NCBI RefSeq assembly: GCF_900111745.1
Contig: NZ_FOIJ01000012.1
Span: 62,001 to 126,000 of the forward strand
Direction of reading: 5' to 3'
Source of the DNA: Stigmatella erecta
Lineage (GTDB): Bacteria; Myxococcota; Myxococcia; Myxococcales; Myxococcaceae
Length of the DNA stretch: 64,000 bases
Shown piece after piece: positions 8,337-17,357 of this stretch; position 1 is the stretch's first letter, and each line of letters starts with the position of its first letter. The notes beneath the pieces were generated by a model. The model worked only from the letters and a program-made list of their open reading frames with translations. It made no database searches and had not been told where the DNA came from. The position numbers and the translations under genes were made by a program.

Positions 8337-9158
8337 TCAGCCGCGCAGCAGCACGCCCAGATTCTCGCGCTCCCACCGCAAGGCCAGGCCGTAGTGCGGA
8401 AAGGCCTTCTCCCGGTCGCGGAACGCGCGCGGGTGGTGCACCCGCCGGCCGCCCCGCCCCGTGCTCGGGAAGAGCTGGTGGAGCATCTCGTGGAAGACGA
8501 TGAACTCCACGAAGAACGCGGGCACCTCCGGCCGGTCCAGCGCCGGGTGGATGCGGATCTCCCGCGTCTGATGATCATAGACGCCCAAACGAATCGACTT
8601 CCGCCGGCGCCGCGGGGGCATGCGGCCCCAGCCGATCCGCGCCTGAATGCCGTTCTGGAAGTAGAGCCGGTTCACCGTGTCGAAGAGCACCTGCAAGTCA
8701 AAGCAGTTGCCCCGGGGGTTGAGCTCCGCGTCGGACTCGCGGCGGAACTGGCGGATGCGCGGCTGCTGGCCGCGGATGTAGTCGTCCAGGACACCGCCCG
8801 CGCCCCGGTGGCCGCGGCCCGCGTAGTCCGCCACGGCGCGCACCACGAACTCGGGCGCGTCCAGGAACATGTGGTGCAGCCGCAGTTGCAGCACGTTGGC
8901 GCCCCGCCGGAACGACACCATGGTGGAGCGGTTGTCCGTCACCGCCAGGCGCACGGGCATGCCGAGATCCGCCGAGAGCCGCCACGCGAGCGTCTCCGCC
9001 CGGGAGAACAGCTCCTCGCGGGAGGAGAGCGCCCGCGGGGCCTCCTCCAGCCGGTTGCGCACGGGCGGCTGGGGCTGTGGCAGCGCCAGGGGCCGTGCGG
9101 GCGCCGCCGGGCTGCCAGCCAGGGTGAACATCGACATCTGCGGAGGGTACTCGGGCAT
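8337..9158 (-). CDS. SprT-like zinc metallopeptidase-family protein
   Basis: The protein is 273 residues. The core has FIVFHEMLHQLFP, an HExxH-type zinc site (H-E-M-L-H), preceded by RLGVYDHQTREIRIHPALD, the beta strand typical of SprT/WLM-type domains. A third His follows in RVHHPRAFRDREKAFPHY. The first half (SRAETLAWRLSADLGMPVRLAVTDNRSTMVSFRR) looks like a second alpha/beta segment. SprT-like proteins are implicated in DNA-protein crosslink repair in eukaryotes; the role of bacterial members is unclear. The start could also be the Met at 9137 or 9131; no ribosome site decides. Confidence 0.7.
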   Translation of the reverse strand: MPEYPPQMSMFTLAGSPAAPARPLALPQPQPPVRNRLEEAPRALSSREELFSRAETLAWRLSADLGMPVRLAVTDNRSTMVSFRRGANVLQLRLHHMFLDAPEFVVRAVADYAGRGHRGAGGVLDDYIRGQQPRIRQFRRESDAELNPRGNCFDLQVLFDTVNRLYFQNGIQARIGWGRMPPRRRRKSIRLGVYDHQTREIRIHPALDRPEVPAFFVEFIVFHEMLHQLFPSTGRGGRRVHHPRAFRDREKAFPHYGLALRWERENLGVLLRG

Positions 9159-9235
9159 CGACGGAGGGCATCGTACTCAGCACCCCCAGGGACTCAAGGC
9201 CAACGGCTCCTGGCCGCCCGCCCTCCGTCAGACCG

Positions 9236-9793
9236 TCAACCGCGCCCGTGGGCGCGCGCCTCCTCGGCCAGCCGCGCTCCCAGCGCCTCCACCGTTTCAC
9301 GCGTAGTACCGAACATCGCGAGCAGCTCTTCCATGGAGGAAGCCTCCTCCACCCCCAGGCAGGCCCCGCCCTCCTGCCGCGCCAGGGCCAGGTTCCCGTA
9401 GCGGCCCACCGCCACGCTCCAGCTCCCATCGGCCCACTGCTCGAAGGGGTAGAGCCGGCACGCCACGGGCCGCACCTCCGCGGGCAGGGTGCACCCCCGG
9501 GTGCGCGTGAAGAAGACGCAGGCCCCGCGCCGCTCCGCGAGCGTCACCCGCACGGGCCCCTGGCGGAAGTAGCCCCGGTAGAGCGGCCAGCGCCCCTCGT
9601 ACTCCTGGGCCTCGAAGTCGGTGAGCCCCTCCTCGTGGGTGAAGCGGTGCACCGCCAGCCCCGTGTGGGCGTGGATCCGCGCCATGTCCGCGCGGGTGAG
9701 CATGGCCAGGTGCTCGCCGTTGCGCGGCTCGCAGCAGGACTTGCCGAGCAGCCCCGGGCAGCGCGCGCAGACGGGGCCTTGCGGCACGCTCAT
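9236..9793 (-). CDS. YkgJ-family cysteine-cluster protein
   Basis: The protein is 185 residues. Cys residues are arranged as CARCPGLLGKSCC near the N-terminus and RGACVFFTRTRGCTLPAEVRPVACRLYPF in the middle. This is the layout of the YkgJ/UPF0153 family, thought to bind a zinc or iron-sulphur cluster; the function is unknown. Its ATG overlaps the TGA of the upstream NFACT gene in an ATGA, so the two are probably translationally coupled. That pairing suggests a shared role, but none is established. Confidence 0.8.
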   Translation of the reverse strand: MSVPQGPVCARCPGLLGKSCCEPRNGEHLAMLTRADMARIHAHTGLAVHRFTHEEGLTDFEAQEYEGRWPLYRGYFRQGPVRVTLAERRGACVFFTRTRGCTLPAEVRPVACRLYPFEQWADGSWSVAVGRYGNLALARQEGGACLGVEEASSMEELLAMFGTTRETVEALGARLAEEARAHGRG

Positions 9794-11250
9794 GGGGCGG
9801 GGGGCTCCGTGTGGCGCGTCTTCAGCAGCCGCTCCAGCCGCTCGGGCTCCATGCGCACCTGGAACGTTTTCTCCCGGGTGTACTGCACCTGGCCCGGCGC
9901 GGCGCCCTTCACCTTGCGGAGGAACTTCGCCGGCACGTAGCTCACCTCGCCTCGCGGCTCGCCCTTGGCCCCCGAGTGGTGGAGGGCCAGGTGCGCCGCA
10001 TCCAGCAACACCTCCTGGGGCACCTCCCTGCCCTTCTCCAGCGGCACCACCACGTGGCTGCCCGGCTGCCCCCGCGCGTGCAGCCAGAGGTGGTAGGGCC
10101 GCGCCACCTTGAAGCTCAGGGTGTCGTTGTCCTCCGAGCCCCGCCCCACCCAGATGCGCTGGCCGCCATGGCCCACGTACTCCTTATAAGGACGGCCCTC
10201 CGGCGGGCCGTCTTCCGCCGTGGGCAGCAGGAGCACCTCCGCCTGGGCCAGCAGCGCCGCCTCGTCCATGCGCTCCAGCTGCTCCAGGGCCTCGCGCGCG
10301 TGGGCCACCTCGCGCGACAGCTCCGCCTCGCGCCTGCGCGCCTGCTCCACGCCCCGCGTCAGCCGCCGGTACTGGTGGAAGTGCCAGTCCACCTGCTCCT
10401 TCGGCCCGCGCTTCGGGTCCAGCTTCACCTGGACCTCCTCCATGCCCGCCTCGGTGTACGCGGTGAGCGTCACCTCGGTGGCGCCCCGGCGCAGGCGGTG
10501 GAGGTTCTGCGAGAGCAGCTCGCCCAGTTTCCGGTGCTCCTCCGCGTCCGGGCCCCGGGCCGCCTCCGCGCGCACCTTCTCCAGCGTCCGGCCCGAGCGC
10601 TTGAGGCGCGCCCGGTACGGCTGCGCGAGGCGCCGGCGGATGGAGTCCGCGCGGCTGCGGCGATCCTTCTGGCCCAGCAGCCGCTCCGCAGCCTCCGCCA
10701 GCGGGGCGAAGTCCTCCGGGTTGGGCTGCAGGCGGGACGGGGCGCTCCGGGCCTTCGCCAGCGCCTCGGGCGACAGCGGCTCCGGCGGCGTCCACTCCGC
10801 CCCCGGGTGCAGCCCCCGGCGCTGCGCGAACCCCTCTCCGGAGAGCATCAGCACGCGCCCGCTCGCGCTCAGCAGCACGAGCCCTCCGGGGGAGGCCAGC
10901 TCCAGCACCAGCCGCCGGACGCCCTCCTCTTCCCGGTGGAACTCCAGCACGGCGGCCCGCTCGGACTCCCGCCACTCGGCCGATCGCAGCTTGAAGCCGG
11001 TCAGCTCCTGGCGGAGCCAGCGCTGGAAGGGGGCGGGCTCGCCGGGGGTCGGAAAGCGGTCGGCGGCGACGGACAGCCGCGCCAGCTCCCCTTCGGCGCA
11101 CAGGCACAGGAGGAAGGATCGCCCGGGCACCCGCAGCTCCAGGTACGCGAGCCGAGGCAGGGGACACCAGGCCTTCTGCACCACCGCGCCCACAAGGCGC
11201 GTGCCGGCCTCCACCACCACTTGTTCCAGTTCCACGGGGCGCAGGGACAT
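9790..11250 (-). CDS. NFACT (RqcH/FbpA-like) ribosome quality-control protein
   Basis: The protein is 486 residues. The N-terminal NFACT-N part (MSLRPVELEQVVVEAGTRLVG, then FQRWLRQELTGFKL) precedes two coiled-coil stretches (LKRSGRTLEKVRAEAAR and VEQARRREAELSREVAHARE). A C-terminal NFACT-R domain follows: GGQRIWVGRGSEDNDTLSF, YHLWLHARGQPGSHVVVP. RqcH proteins bind 50S subunits carrying stalled peptides and recruit tRNA-Ala. This one is shorter than Bacillus RqcH (about 570 residues), and the expected Asp-Arg pair in the N-domain reads Glu-Arg (RESERAAVLEF), so activity may differ. It overlaps the YkgJ-like gene by 4 bp. Confidence 0.85.
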   Translation of the reverse strand: MSLRPVELEQVVVEAGTRLVGAVVQKAWCPLPRLAYLELRVPGRSFLLCLCAEGELARLSVAADRFPTPGEPAPFQRWLRQELTGFKLRSAEWRESERAAVLEFHREEEGVRRLVLELASPGGLVLLSASGRVLMLSGEGFAQRRGLHPGAEWTPPEPLSPEALAKARSAPSRLQPNPEDFAPLAEAAERLLGQKDRRSRADSIRRRLAQPYRARLKRSGRTLEKVRAEAARGPDAEEHRKLGELLSQNLHRLRRGATEVTLTAYTEAGMEEVQVKLDPKRGPKEQVDWHFHQYRRLTRGVEQARRREAELSREVAHAREALEQLERMDEAALLAQAEVLLLPTAEDGPPEGRPYKEYVGHGGQRIWVGRGSEDNDTLSFKVARPYHLWLHARGQPGSHVVVPLEKGREVPQEVLLDAAHLALHHSGAKGEPRGEVSYVPAKFLRKVKGAAPGQVQYTREKTFQVRMEPERLERLLKTRHTEPPAP

Positions 11251-11283
11251 GCGGCTTCCCTACCCCCGCGTGCGGAAAATGAA

Positions 11284-11312
11284 AACGGCCCGGCGGAATC
11301 CGCCGGGCCGTT
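11284..11312. terminator. Strong hairpin downstream of the H1-like gene
   Basis: AACGGCCCGGCGGA and TCCGCCGGGCCGTT form a perfect 14-bp inverted repeat separated by one base, lying between the minus-strand H1-like gene and the start of the NFACT gene. As RNA it makes a very stable GC hairpin. Confidence 0.75.
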
Positions 11313-11315
11313 CAC

Positions 11316-11335
11316 GGAAATCCTCAAGGATTTCC
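11316..11335. terminator. Second hairpin downstream of the H1-like gene
   Basis: GGAAATCCT-CA-AGGATTTCC is a perfect 9-bp inverted repeat, 3 bp from the stronger hairpin at 11284 and 19 bp beyond the stop of the H1-like gene. The two probably act together on that short transcript. Confidence 0.6.
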
Positions 11336-11354
11336 GAGGAGACCGACCACTCGC

Positions 11355-11534
11355 TTAGGCGTTGGGCGCAGACGGGGCGGCCGTCTTGGCCGTCTTGGCC
11401 GTCTTGGCCGTCTTCTTGCGCGCAGGCGCCTTGCGGGCGGCCTTCTTCGCCGGAGCCTTCTTGGCCGCCGTCTTCTTCTTCGGGGCGGCGGACTTCTTCG
11501 TGGTCTTCGAGGCGGTCTTCTTCTTAGCGGCCAT
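11355..11534 (-). CDS. Histone H1-like Lys/Ala-rich DNA-binding peptide
   Basis: The peptide is 59 residues. The start is ATG 11534 with GGAGG-like sequence upstream; the longer frame to 11633 is discarded. It is almost entirely Lys, Ala, Thr and Pro: KKKTASKTTKKSAAPKKKT, AKKAPAKKAARKAPARKKT, then the triplet TAK repeated several times, and an acid-free end. This resembles the C-terminal tail of histone H1, chlamydial Hc1/AlgP-like proteins and the basic region of myxobacterial CarD. It probably binds DNA or RNA non-specifically in the nucleoid. No globular domain is present. Two hairpins follow it. Its exact role cannot be read from sequence. Confidence 0.75.
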   Translation of the reverse strand: MAAKKKTASKTTKKSAAPKKKTAAKKAPAKKAARKAPARKKTAKTAKTAKTAAPSAPNA

Positions 11535-11916
11535 GCAAACCCTCCGTTCGGTTGGTTGCCCTCGTCCAGGGGGACGGGGCCCTGCACTCGGACTGACTGA
11601 CTGAGTGCTTGACTTGAATGGTAGAGGCACCACGCGTGTGTGTCAACGCATGGTGACGTATTGCATGGTTCATCGCAGGCCGATTTTCCGGCTCGCGCGC
11701 GTTCGCGGGCCTCTTCGCGCGTCTCCGCGCGGGCCTGAGGACACGCGCGGAGGCCGATTTTCAGCCTCGGGACGCGACGCGGCGCGGAGGCCGAGAATCC
11801 GGCTCCGGACGCGACGCGGTTTCATTCCCGGCAACTGTCCGCTGCCTCGCACTGGGCCCCACGGGCACGCCGCGCTTCCGCCGGCCCGAGTCCGCGGCCT
11901 AGCGTGCGCGCCCGCG
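11535..11916. other. 380-bp gene-free region between H1-like and GH1 genes
   Basis: The two flanking genes diverge from this stretch. It holds a moderately AT-rich zone next to the H1-like gene (about 11590-11660, a likely promoter) and three related GC-rich repeat units (11676-11819, listed separately). No protein-like frame is seen. Confidence 0.6.
11676..11819. repeat. Three imperfect copies of a GC-rich unit with short internal dyads
   Basis: The unit AGGCCGATTTTC-GCC recurs at about 11677, 11751 and 11787 (third copy AGGCCGAGAATCCGGC). The last two copies are each followed by CGGACGCGACGCG or GGGACGCGACGCG and lie about 36 bp apart. Each has GGCCGA near GGCT/GGCC that can fold back on itself. 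Confidence 0.5.
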
Positions 11917-13236
11917 ATGAGTGCCGACGAGACGACGTTTCCGCAGGACTTCACCTTCGGGGTGGCCACCTCCGCCTATCAGGTGGAGGGCGGCATCGAG
12001 AACGACTGGGCCGAGTGGGAGCGCGCCGGGAAGCTGAAGGAGCCGCACATGCGCTGCGGCCGCGCGGTGGACCACTGGAACCGTTACGAGGAGGACTACG
12101 GACTGGCCCTGGACGCCGGCGCCGCCGCCTTCCGCGTCTCGCTGGAGTGGGCCCGCATCGAGCCTGTGCGGGGGCGCTTCGACGGCGCGGCCCTGGAGGG
12201 CTACCGGGAGCGGCTGCTGCGGATGAAGGCCCGGGGGCTGCGGCCCGTGGTGACGCTCCACCACTTCACCCACCCCACGTGGTTCCACCGCGAGACGCCC
12301 TGGCACCTGCCCGCGAGCGTGGACGCCTTCCGGGCCTACGTGCGCGCGTGCGCCCCTCTTTTGAAGGGGTTGGAGGCACTCGTCATCAGCCTGAACGAGC
12401 CCATGGTGGTGCTGCTGGGCGGCTACCTCCAGGGCCTGCTGCCCCCGGGCATCGCCGATGGGCCGAAGACGATGGCGGCCCTGGAGAACATGGTGCGCGC
12501 GCACGTGGCGGCGCGCGAGGAGCTCCAGGCGGTGCTCGGGAAGGTGGAGCTGGGCATCTCCCAGAACATGCTCCGCTTCGCCCCGGACCGGTGGTGGCAC
12601 CCGGTGGACCACGCCCTCGTCCGGCTCGCGGCGCACGCCTACAACCACGCCTTCCACGAGGCGCTCGCCACCGGGAAGCTGCGGGTGACGATGCCGGGGC
12701 TGGCCTCCACCCGCGCCCACATCCCCGAGGCCCGGGGCTCCTGCGAGTTCATCGGCGTCAACTACTACTCCCGCGCCCACCTGCGCTTCCTGCCGCGCCA
12801 CCCCTTCCTGGCGTTCCAGTTCCGGGACCCGCTGCACCGGGGGCTCACGGACATCGGCTGGGAGGACTACCCCGAGGGCTTCGGGGACATCCTGCGCGAG
12901 ACGAAGCGCTACGGGCTGCCGGTGTGGGTGACGGAGAACGGCATCGATGACCGGGGGGGCCAGCGGCGCCCCCACTACATTCACCGGCACCTGGAGCAGG
13001 TGCTCGCCGCGCGGGCCCAGGGCGTGGACGTGCGCGGCTACCTCTACTGGAGCCTGCTCGACAACTTCGAGTGGCTGGAGGGCTGGGGGCCCCGCTTCGG
13101 CCTGTACCACGTGGACTTCGACACCCTGGAGCGCCGCCCCACCCCCGCCTGCGCGTACTTCCGCGCCGTGGCCCAGGGGCGGCGGCTGGTGCCGCCCGAG
13201 GCCGTGCTCCAGGTTCAGCCCAGCGCCGCCCGGTAA
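11917..13236 (+). CDS. Glycoside hydrolase family 1 (beta-glucosidase-like)
   Basis: The protein is 439 residues from ATG 11917; the frame upstream to 11605 is not protein-like. GH1 hallmarks: FPQDFTFGVATSAYQVEGG at the N-terminus, EWARIEP, the acid/base Glu in ISLNEPMV, NYYSRAHLRF, the nucleophile Glu in VWVTENGIDD, and YWSLLDNFEWLEGW with the C-terminal substrate site. It cleaves beta-linked glycosides; the sugar specificity is not obvious. With no signal peptide it is probably cytoplasmic. Its last 22 bp overlap the end of the convergent dus gene. Confidence 0.93.
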   Translation: MSADETTFPQDFTFGVATSAYQVEGGIENDWAEWERAGKLKEPHMRCGRAVDHWNRYEEDYGLALDAGAAAFRVSLEWARIEPVRGRFDGAALEGYRERLLRMKARGLRPVVTLHHFTHPTWFHRETPWHLPASVDAFRAYVRACAPLLKGLEALVISLNEPMVVLLGGYLQGLLPPGIADGPKTMAALENMVRAHVAAREELQAVLGKVELGISQNMLRFAPDRWWHPVDHALVRLAAHAYNHAFHEALATGKLRVTMPGLASTRAHIPEARGSCEFIGVNYYSRAHLRFLPRHPFLAFQFRDPLHRGLTDIGWEDYPEGFGDILRETKRYGLPVWVTENGIDDRGGQRRPHYIHRHLEQVLAARAQGVDVRGYLYWSLLDNFEWLEGWGPRFGLYHVDFDTLERRPTPACAYFRAVAQGRRLVPPEAVLQVQPSAAR

Positions 13237-14228
13237 TCGACTTCCTGCTCCTCCGTGGGGGGCATCGCGTCCACGGAGGCAGACCGGAAGAAGCGCGCCA
13301 CGGCCTCCTCCACGCTCGCGGGCGTCTCCAGCGTGTTCACTTCCGCGCGGAAGGCGGCGGCCCCGTGCAGCCCGTACGCGTACCAGGCCATGTGCCGGCG
13401 GAAGGAGCGCACCGCGCCCAGCGGCTCGCCCACGAACTCCACGTGGGCCCGGAAGTGCTCCAGCACCCCCGCGCAGCGCTCCTCGGGGGTGGGCGCAGGG
13501 CCTCCGGCCAGCTCCCGGAAGATCCACGGGTTGCCCAGCGCCCCCCGGCCAATCATCACGAAGTCACAGCCGGTGGTCTCGAGCATGCGGCGCGCGTCCG
13601 CGGGCGTCTTCACGTCCCCGTTGCCGATGATGGCCCGGTCCGGGAAGTGGCGCTTGAGGTCCGCGATGACGCTCCAGTCGGCGCTGCCCGAGTAGCCCTG
13701 GTCCCGGGTGCGCGGGTGGATGGCGAGCGCCGCGCAGCCCGCCGCGAACAGCTCCCCGGCCATCTGGAGGTAGTTGCGGTGGCCCGCATCCCACCCCGAG
13801 CGGATTTTACAGGTGACGGGCAGCCCCGTGGCCTTGCCGATCTCCTCGACGATGCGCGCGGCGCGCACGGGCTCGCACATGAGGGCGCTGCCCGCCCCGT
13901 TCTTCGTCACCTTCTTCACCGGGCAGCCCATGTTGATGTCGATGATCTGCGCGCCGTACTCCTTGCCCACCACGGCGGCGCGGGCCATGGCCTCCGGCTC
14001 GCCGCCGAAGATTTGGAGCGAGTAGGGCCGCTCCACCTCGGGCGAGAAGCGCAGGTACTTGAGCGTGCGCTGGTTGGCGCGCATGAGCCCCTGGGCGCTC
14101 ACCAGCTCGGTGGGGCACAGCGCCGCGCCCCACTTGAAGGCGATGACGCGAAAGGGCCGCTCGCTCACCCCCGCCATGGGGGCCAGGATGTACGGATTGG
14201 GAAGGGAATAAGGACCGATCTGCAACAT
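13215..14228 (-). CDS. dus: tRNA-dihydrouridine synthase
   Basis: The protein is 337 residues. The start is ATG 14228 (MLQIGPYSLPNPYILAPMAGV); the longer frame overlaps the promoter of the divergent M50 gene. It reduces uridine to dihydrouridine in tRNA D loops using FMN and NAD(P)H. Seen: PMAGVSERPFR, SLQIFGGEPEAMARAA, DINMGCPVKKVTKNGAGSALM with the catalytic Cys, AIHPRTRDQGYSG, IIGNGDVKTPADA and MIGRGALGNPWIF. The pattern is closest to DusB. It overlaps the GH1 gene end by 22 bp. Confidence 0.94.
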   Translation of the reverse strand: MLQIGPYSLPNPYILAPMAGVSERPFRVIAFKWGAALCPTELVSAQGLMRANQRTLKYLRFSPEVERPYSLQIFGGEPEAMARAAVVGKEYGAQIIDINMGCPVKKVTKNGAGSALMCEPVRAARIVEEIGKATGLPVTCKIRSGWDAGHRNYLQMAGELFAAGCAALAIHPRTRDQGYSGSADWSVIADLKRHFPDRAIIGNGDVKTPADARRMLETTGCDFVMIGRGALGNPWIFRELAGGPAPTPEERCAGVLEHFRAHVEFVGEPLGAVRSFRRHMAWYAYGLHGAAAFRAEVNTLETPASVEEAVARFFRSASVDAMPPTEEQEVDYRAALG

Positions 14229-14320
14229 GGAGGGCCGGGAACCTAGCGGATTGCCAGAAGCGCCGCAGGGGTGGCGTAACAGTCTGCGCGGCTGGAGCTG
14301 AACGGTTAAGGTACGCCCCA

Positions 14321-15745
14321 ATGTTCCGTTTCCGCCTCGGGAGCATTCCCGTCGAGGTCCACTCCTTCCACCTGCTCGCCTCGGCCGTGTTCGGGTGGAG
14401 CTTCGCCTCCTACGCCTCCCAGGTCGGCCCCCCGTGGCTGGCCGAGTACGTGCTGGAGGAGGGCCACCCCCGGTACGGGGCCGCCATCGCCGCGTACGTG
14501 CTGGCCTGGATGTTCATCGTCTTCGTCTCCGTGGTCGTCCACGAGCTGGGCCATGCCATCTTCTTCCGGGCGTTCGGTTACCAACCGAACATCGTCCTGG
14601 TGTGGCTCGGCGGGGAGACGTACCCCAACGCCCCCAGCCCCATCCCCTGGCACAAGAGCGTGCTGAGCACGCTGGCGGGCCCCCTGTTCGGCCTGCTCCT
14701 GGGGGCTGTGTGCTGGGTGGGGGCCACCGTGGTAGGGGGCCACTCGTTGGCGCTCGACTTCTTCCTCTTCTGGTTCCTCCGGGCCAACCTCTTCTGGGCC
14801 GCGCTCAACCTGCTGCCCGTGCCGCCCCTGGATGGGGGCCACGTCACCACCACGCTGGCCTCGCGCTTCTTCGGCCGCGCGGGCTTCATCGCCGCCCAGG
14901 GGCTCGCGCTCCTCATCTCCCTGGCCATGGTGGCCTGGGGGCTGCGCACGGGCTCCCTGCTCCTGCCGGTCTTCTTCGCCATGTGGGGCTTCCAGTGTGT
15001 CCGGGCCATCCGGGATGCCTTCCAGGCCGGCCGCATGGGCGAGGCCCAGCAGCCCCTGGCCGAGGCCCTGCGCCAGGCGCAGGGGGCGCTCTCGAAGGGA
15101 GCGCTCGACGAGGCGCGCGCCCTGGCCACCCCCGTGCTGGAGGCGGGCGAGGCCCTCACCCCCCAGCTGTCCAGCCACGCCCACCACCTGCTGGGGTGGG
15201 TGGCCGTCAAGGGAGGCCAGGGCCGGCTCGCGCTGGACCACTTCGCCCAGGTGCAGGGCCAGCCGGTGGAGAGCCACGCCCTGGCGGCGGCCTTCTCGCT
15301 GGTGGGGGATGAAACGCGGGCCCTGCCCCTGTGGGAGATGGCCTGGCGCGACACCGGGGACCGCACGGTGATGCACGAGTACGGCGGGAGCCTCCTGCGC
15401 GCGGGCAAGCGGGACGCGGCGCTCAAGCTGCCGGGCGTGGACCTGGCGGCCACCTTCTCCTGCGCGGAGCGGGTGCTGTTCATCCGGGGCGCGTATTCCG
15501 AGGCGGCGGCCATGGGCGAGGCGGCGCTCGACTACGTGCCCAACCCTCAGATTGCCTATGACGCGGCGTGTGCCTTCGCCAAGGCCCACAATGCGTCAGA
15601 CGCGGTGCGTCTGCTGCACCGCGCCAAGGCGCTGGGCTACCGGGACGCGGCCTATGCCGCCTCGGATGAGGACCTGGCCCCCCTGCATGGGCACCCGGGT
15701 TTCGAAGCTTGGCTCACAGAGCTTCGGCAATCTGCGGCCTCCTGA
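14321..15745 (+). CDS. Site-2 protease (M50)-like membrane protein fused to TPR-like repeats
   Basis: The protein is 474 residues. Residues 1-235 form a polytopic M50 domain: VVVHELGHAIFF (zinc HExxH) and LNLLPVPPLDGGHV (third ligand Asp), with about six hydrophobic segments. These are intramembrane metalloproteases that cut membrane-bound signalling proteins. The remaining 240 residues are soluble and helical, with TPR-like ALxxA pairs (AEALRQAQGALSKGALDEARAL; YDAACAFAKAHNASDAVRLL) that probably bind a substrate or adaptor. It lies 20 bp before the desaturase gene, so the two may be cotranscribed, perhaps linking regulated proteolysis to membrane lipid state. Confidence 0.88.
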   Translation: MFRFRLGSIPVEVHSFHLLASAVFGWSFASYASQVGPPWLAEYVLEEGHPRYGAAIAAYVLAWMFIVFVSVVVHELGHAIFFRAFGYQPNIVLVWLGGETYPNAPSPIPWHKSVLSTLAGPLFGLLLGAVCWVGATVVGGHSLALDFFLFWFLRANLFWAALNLLPVPPLDGGHVTTTLASRFFGRAGFIAAQGLALLISLAMVAWGLRTGSLLLPVFFAMWGFQCVRAIRDAFQAGRMGEAQQPLAEALRQAQGALSKGALDEARALATPVLEAGEALTPQLSSHAHHLLGWVAVKGGQGRLALDHFAQVQGQPVESHALAAAFSLVGDETRALPLWEMAWRDTGDRTVMHEYGGSLLRAGKRDAALKLPGVDLAATFSCAERVLFIRGAYSEAAAMGEAALDYVPNPQIAYDAACAFAKAHNASDAVRLLHRAKALGYRDAAYAASDEDLAPLHGHPGFEAWLTELRQSAAS

Positions 15746-15765
15746 CAGAGCCATGACATGGGGGG

Positions 15766-16821
<1,056 letters not shown>

Positions 16822-16839
16822 GCCTTTCGGACCGCTTTC

Positions 16840-16873
16840 CCGTGCTCCCGGAGGAGGACTTCCGGGAGCACGG
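16840..16873. terminator. Perfect hairpin between desaturase and bcp genes
   Basis: CCGTGCTCCCGGA pairs with TCCGGGAGCACGG, a perfect 13-bp stem with an 8-base loop. It sits 18 bp after the desaturase stop and 6 bp from the stop of the convergent peroxiredoxin gene, so it can serve both strands. Confidence 0.85.
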
Positions 16874-16879
16874 TTGCGT

Positions 16880-17317
16880 TTAGAGCCCCGCGAGCGCCTG
16901 CTGCGGGAAGCTCCGCGCGTCCACCTTGGGGGAGTACTCCTTTACCTTGCCGTCCGGCCCGATGATGACGCCCACGCGGCGCGCGTTGGGCGCCTGGGCA
17001 TCGTCACACGCCCCGTAGGCCAGCCCCACCTTGCGGTCGGTGTCGCACAGCAGGGGGAAGTTGAAGCCGAACTTCTCCGAGAACGCCCGGTTCTCCTCGG
17101 GCGTGTCGAAGCTGATGCCGAGGATCTCCGCGTTCTTCTGCTGGTAGCCCGCCTTGTGGTCGCGGAAGCCGCAGCCCTCGGCCGTGCAGCCGGGGGTGTC
17201 CGCCTTCGGGTAGAACCAGAGCACCACCGTCTTGCCCCGGTAGTCGGACAGCGAGTGCGTCCGGCCCGTGTGGTCGCGGACCGTGAAGTCCGGCGCCGTG
17301 TCTCCTGGTTTGAGCAT
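16880..17317 (-). CDS. bcp: Thioredoxin-dependent peroxiredoxin (Bcp/PrxQ type)
   Basis: The protein is 145 residues from ATG 17317 (MLKPGDTAPDF); the longer frame upstream is spurious. It reduces peroxides in the cytoplasm. Seen: LWFYPKADTPGCTAEGCGFRD, with the peroxidatic Cys (T-P-G-C-T) and the resolving Cys five residues on, typical of BCP/PrxQ. Further on, VGVIIGPDGKVKE. It lies 40 bp downstream of the CorE-like sigma gene on the same strand and may be the last gene of the copper operon, which would make sense because copper drives peroxide chemistry. Confidence 0.93.
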   Translation of the reverse strand: MLKPGDTAPDFTVRDHTGRTHSLSDYRGKTVVLWFYPKADTPGCTAEGCGFRDHKAGYQQKNAEILGISFDTPEENRAFSEKFGFNFPLLCDTDRKVGLAYGACDDAQAPNARRVGVIIGPDGKVKEYSPKVDARSFPQQALAGL

Positions 17318-17357
17318 GGGCGCCTTGTAGCACGGGCCCCCCGGCCTCACAGGCCGT

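Noticed and set aside
11899-13527. 542-codon minus-strand frame over the GH1 gene
   Set aside because: Antisense shadow; sense strand shows complete GH1 catalytic motifs.
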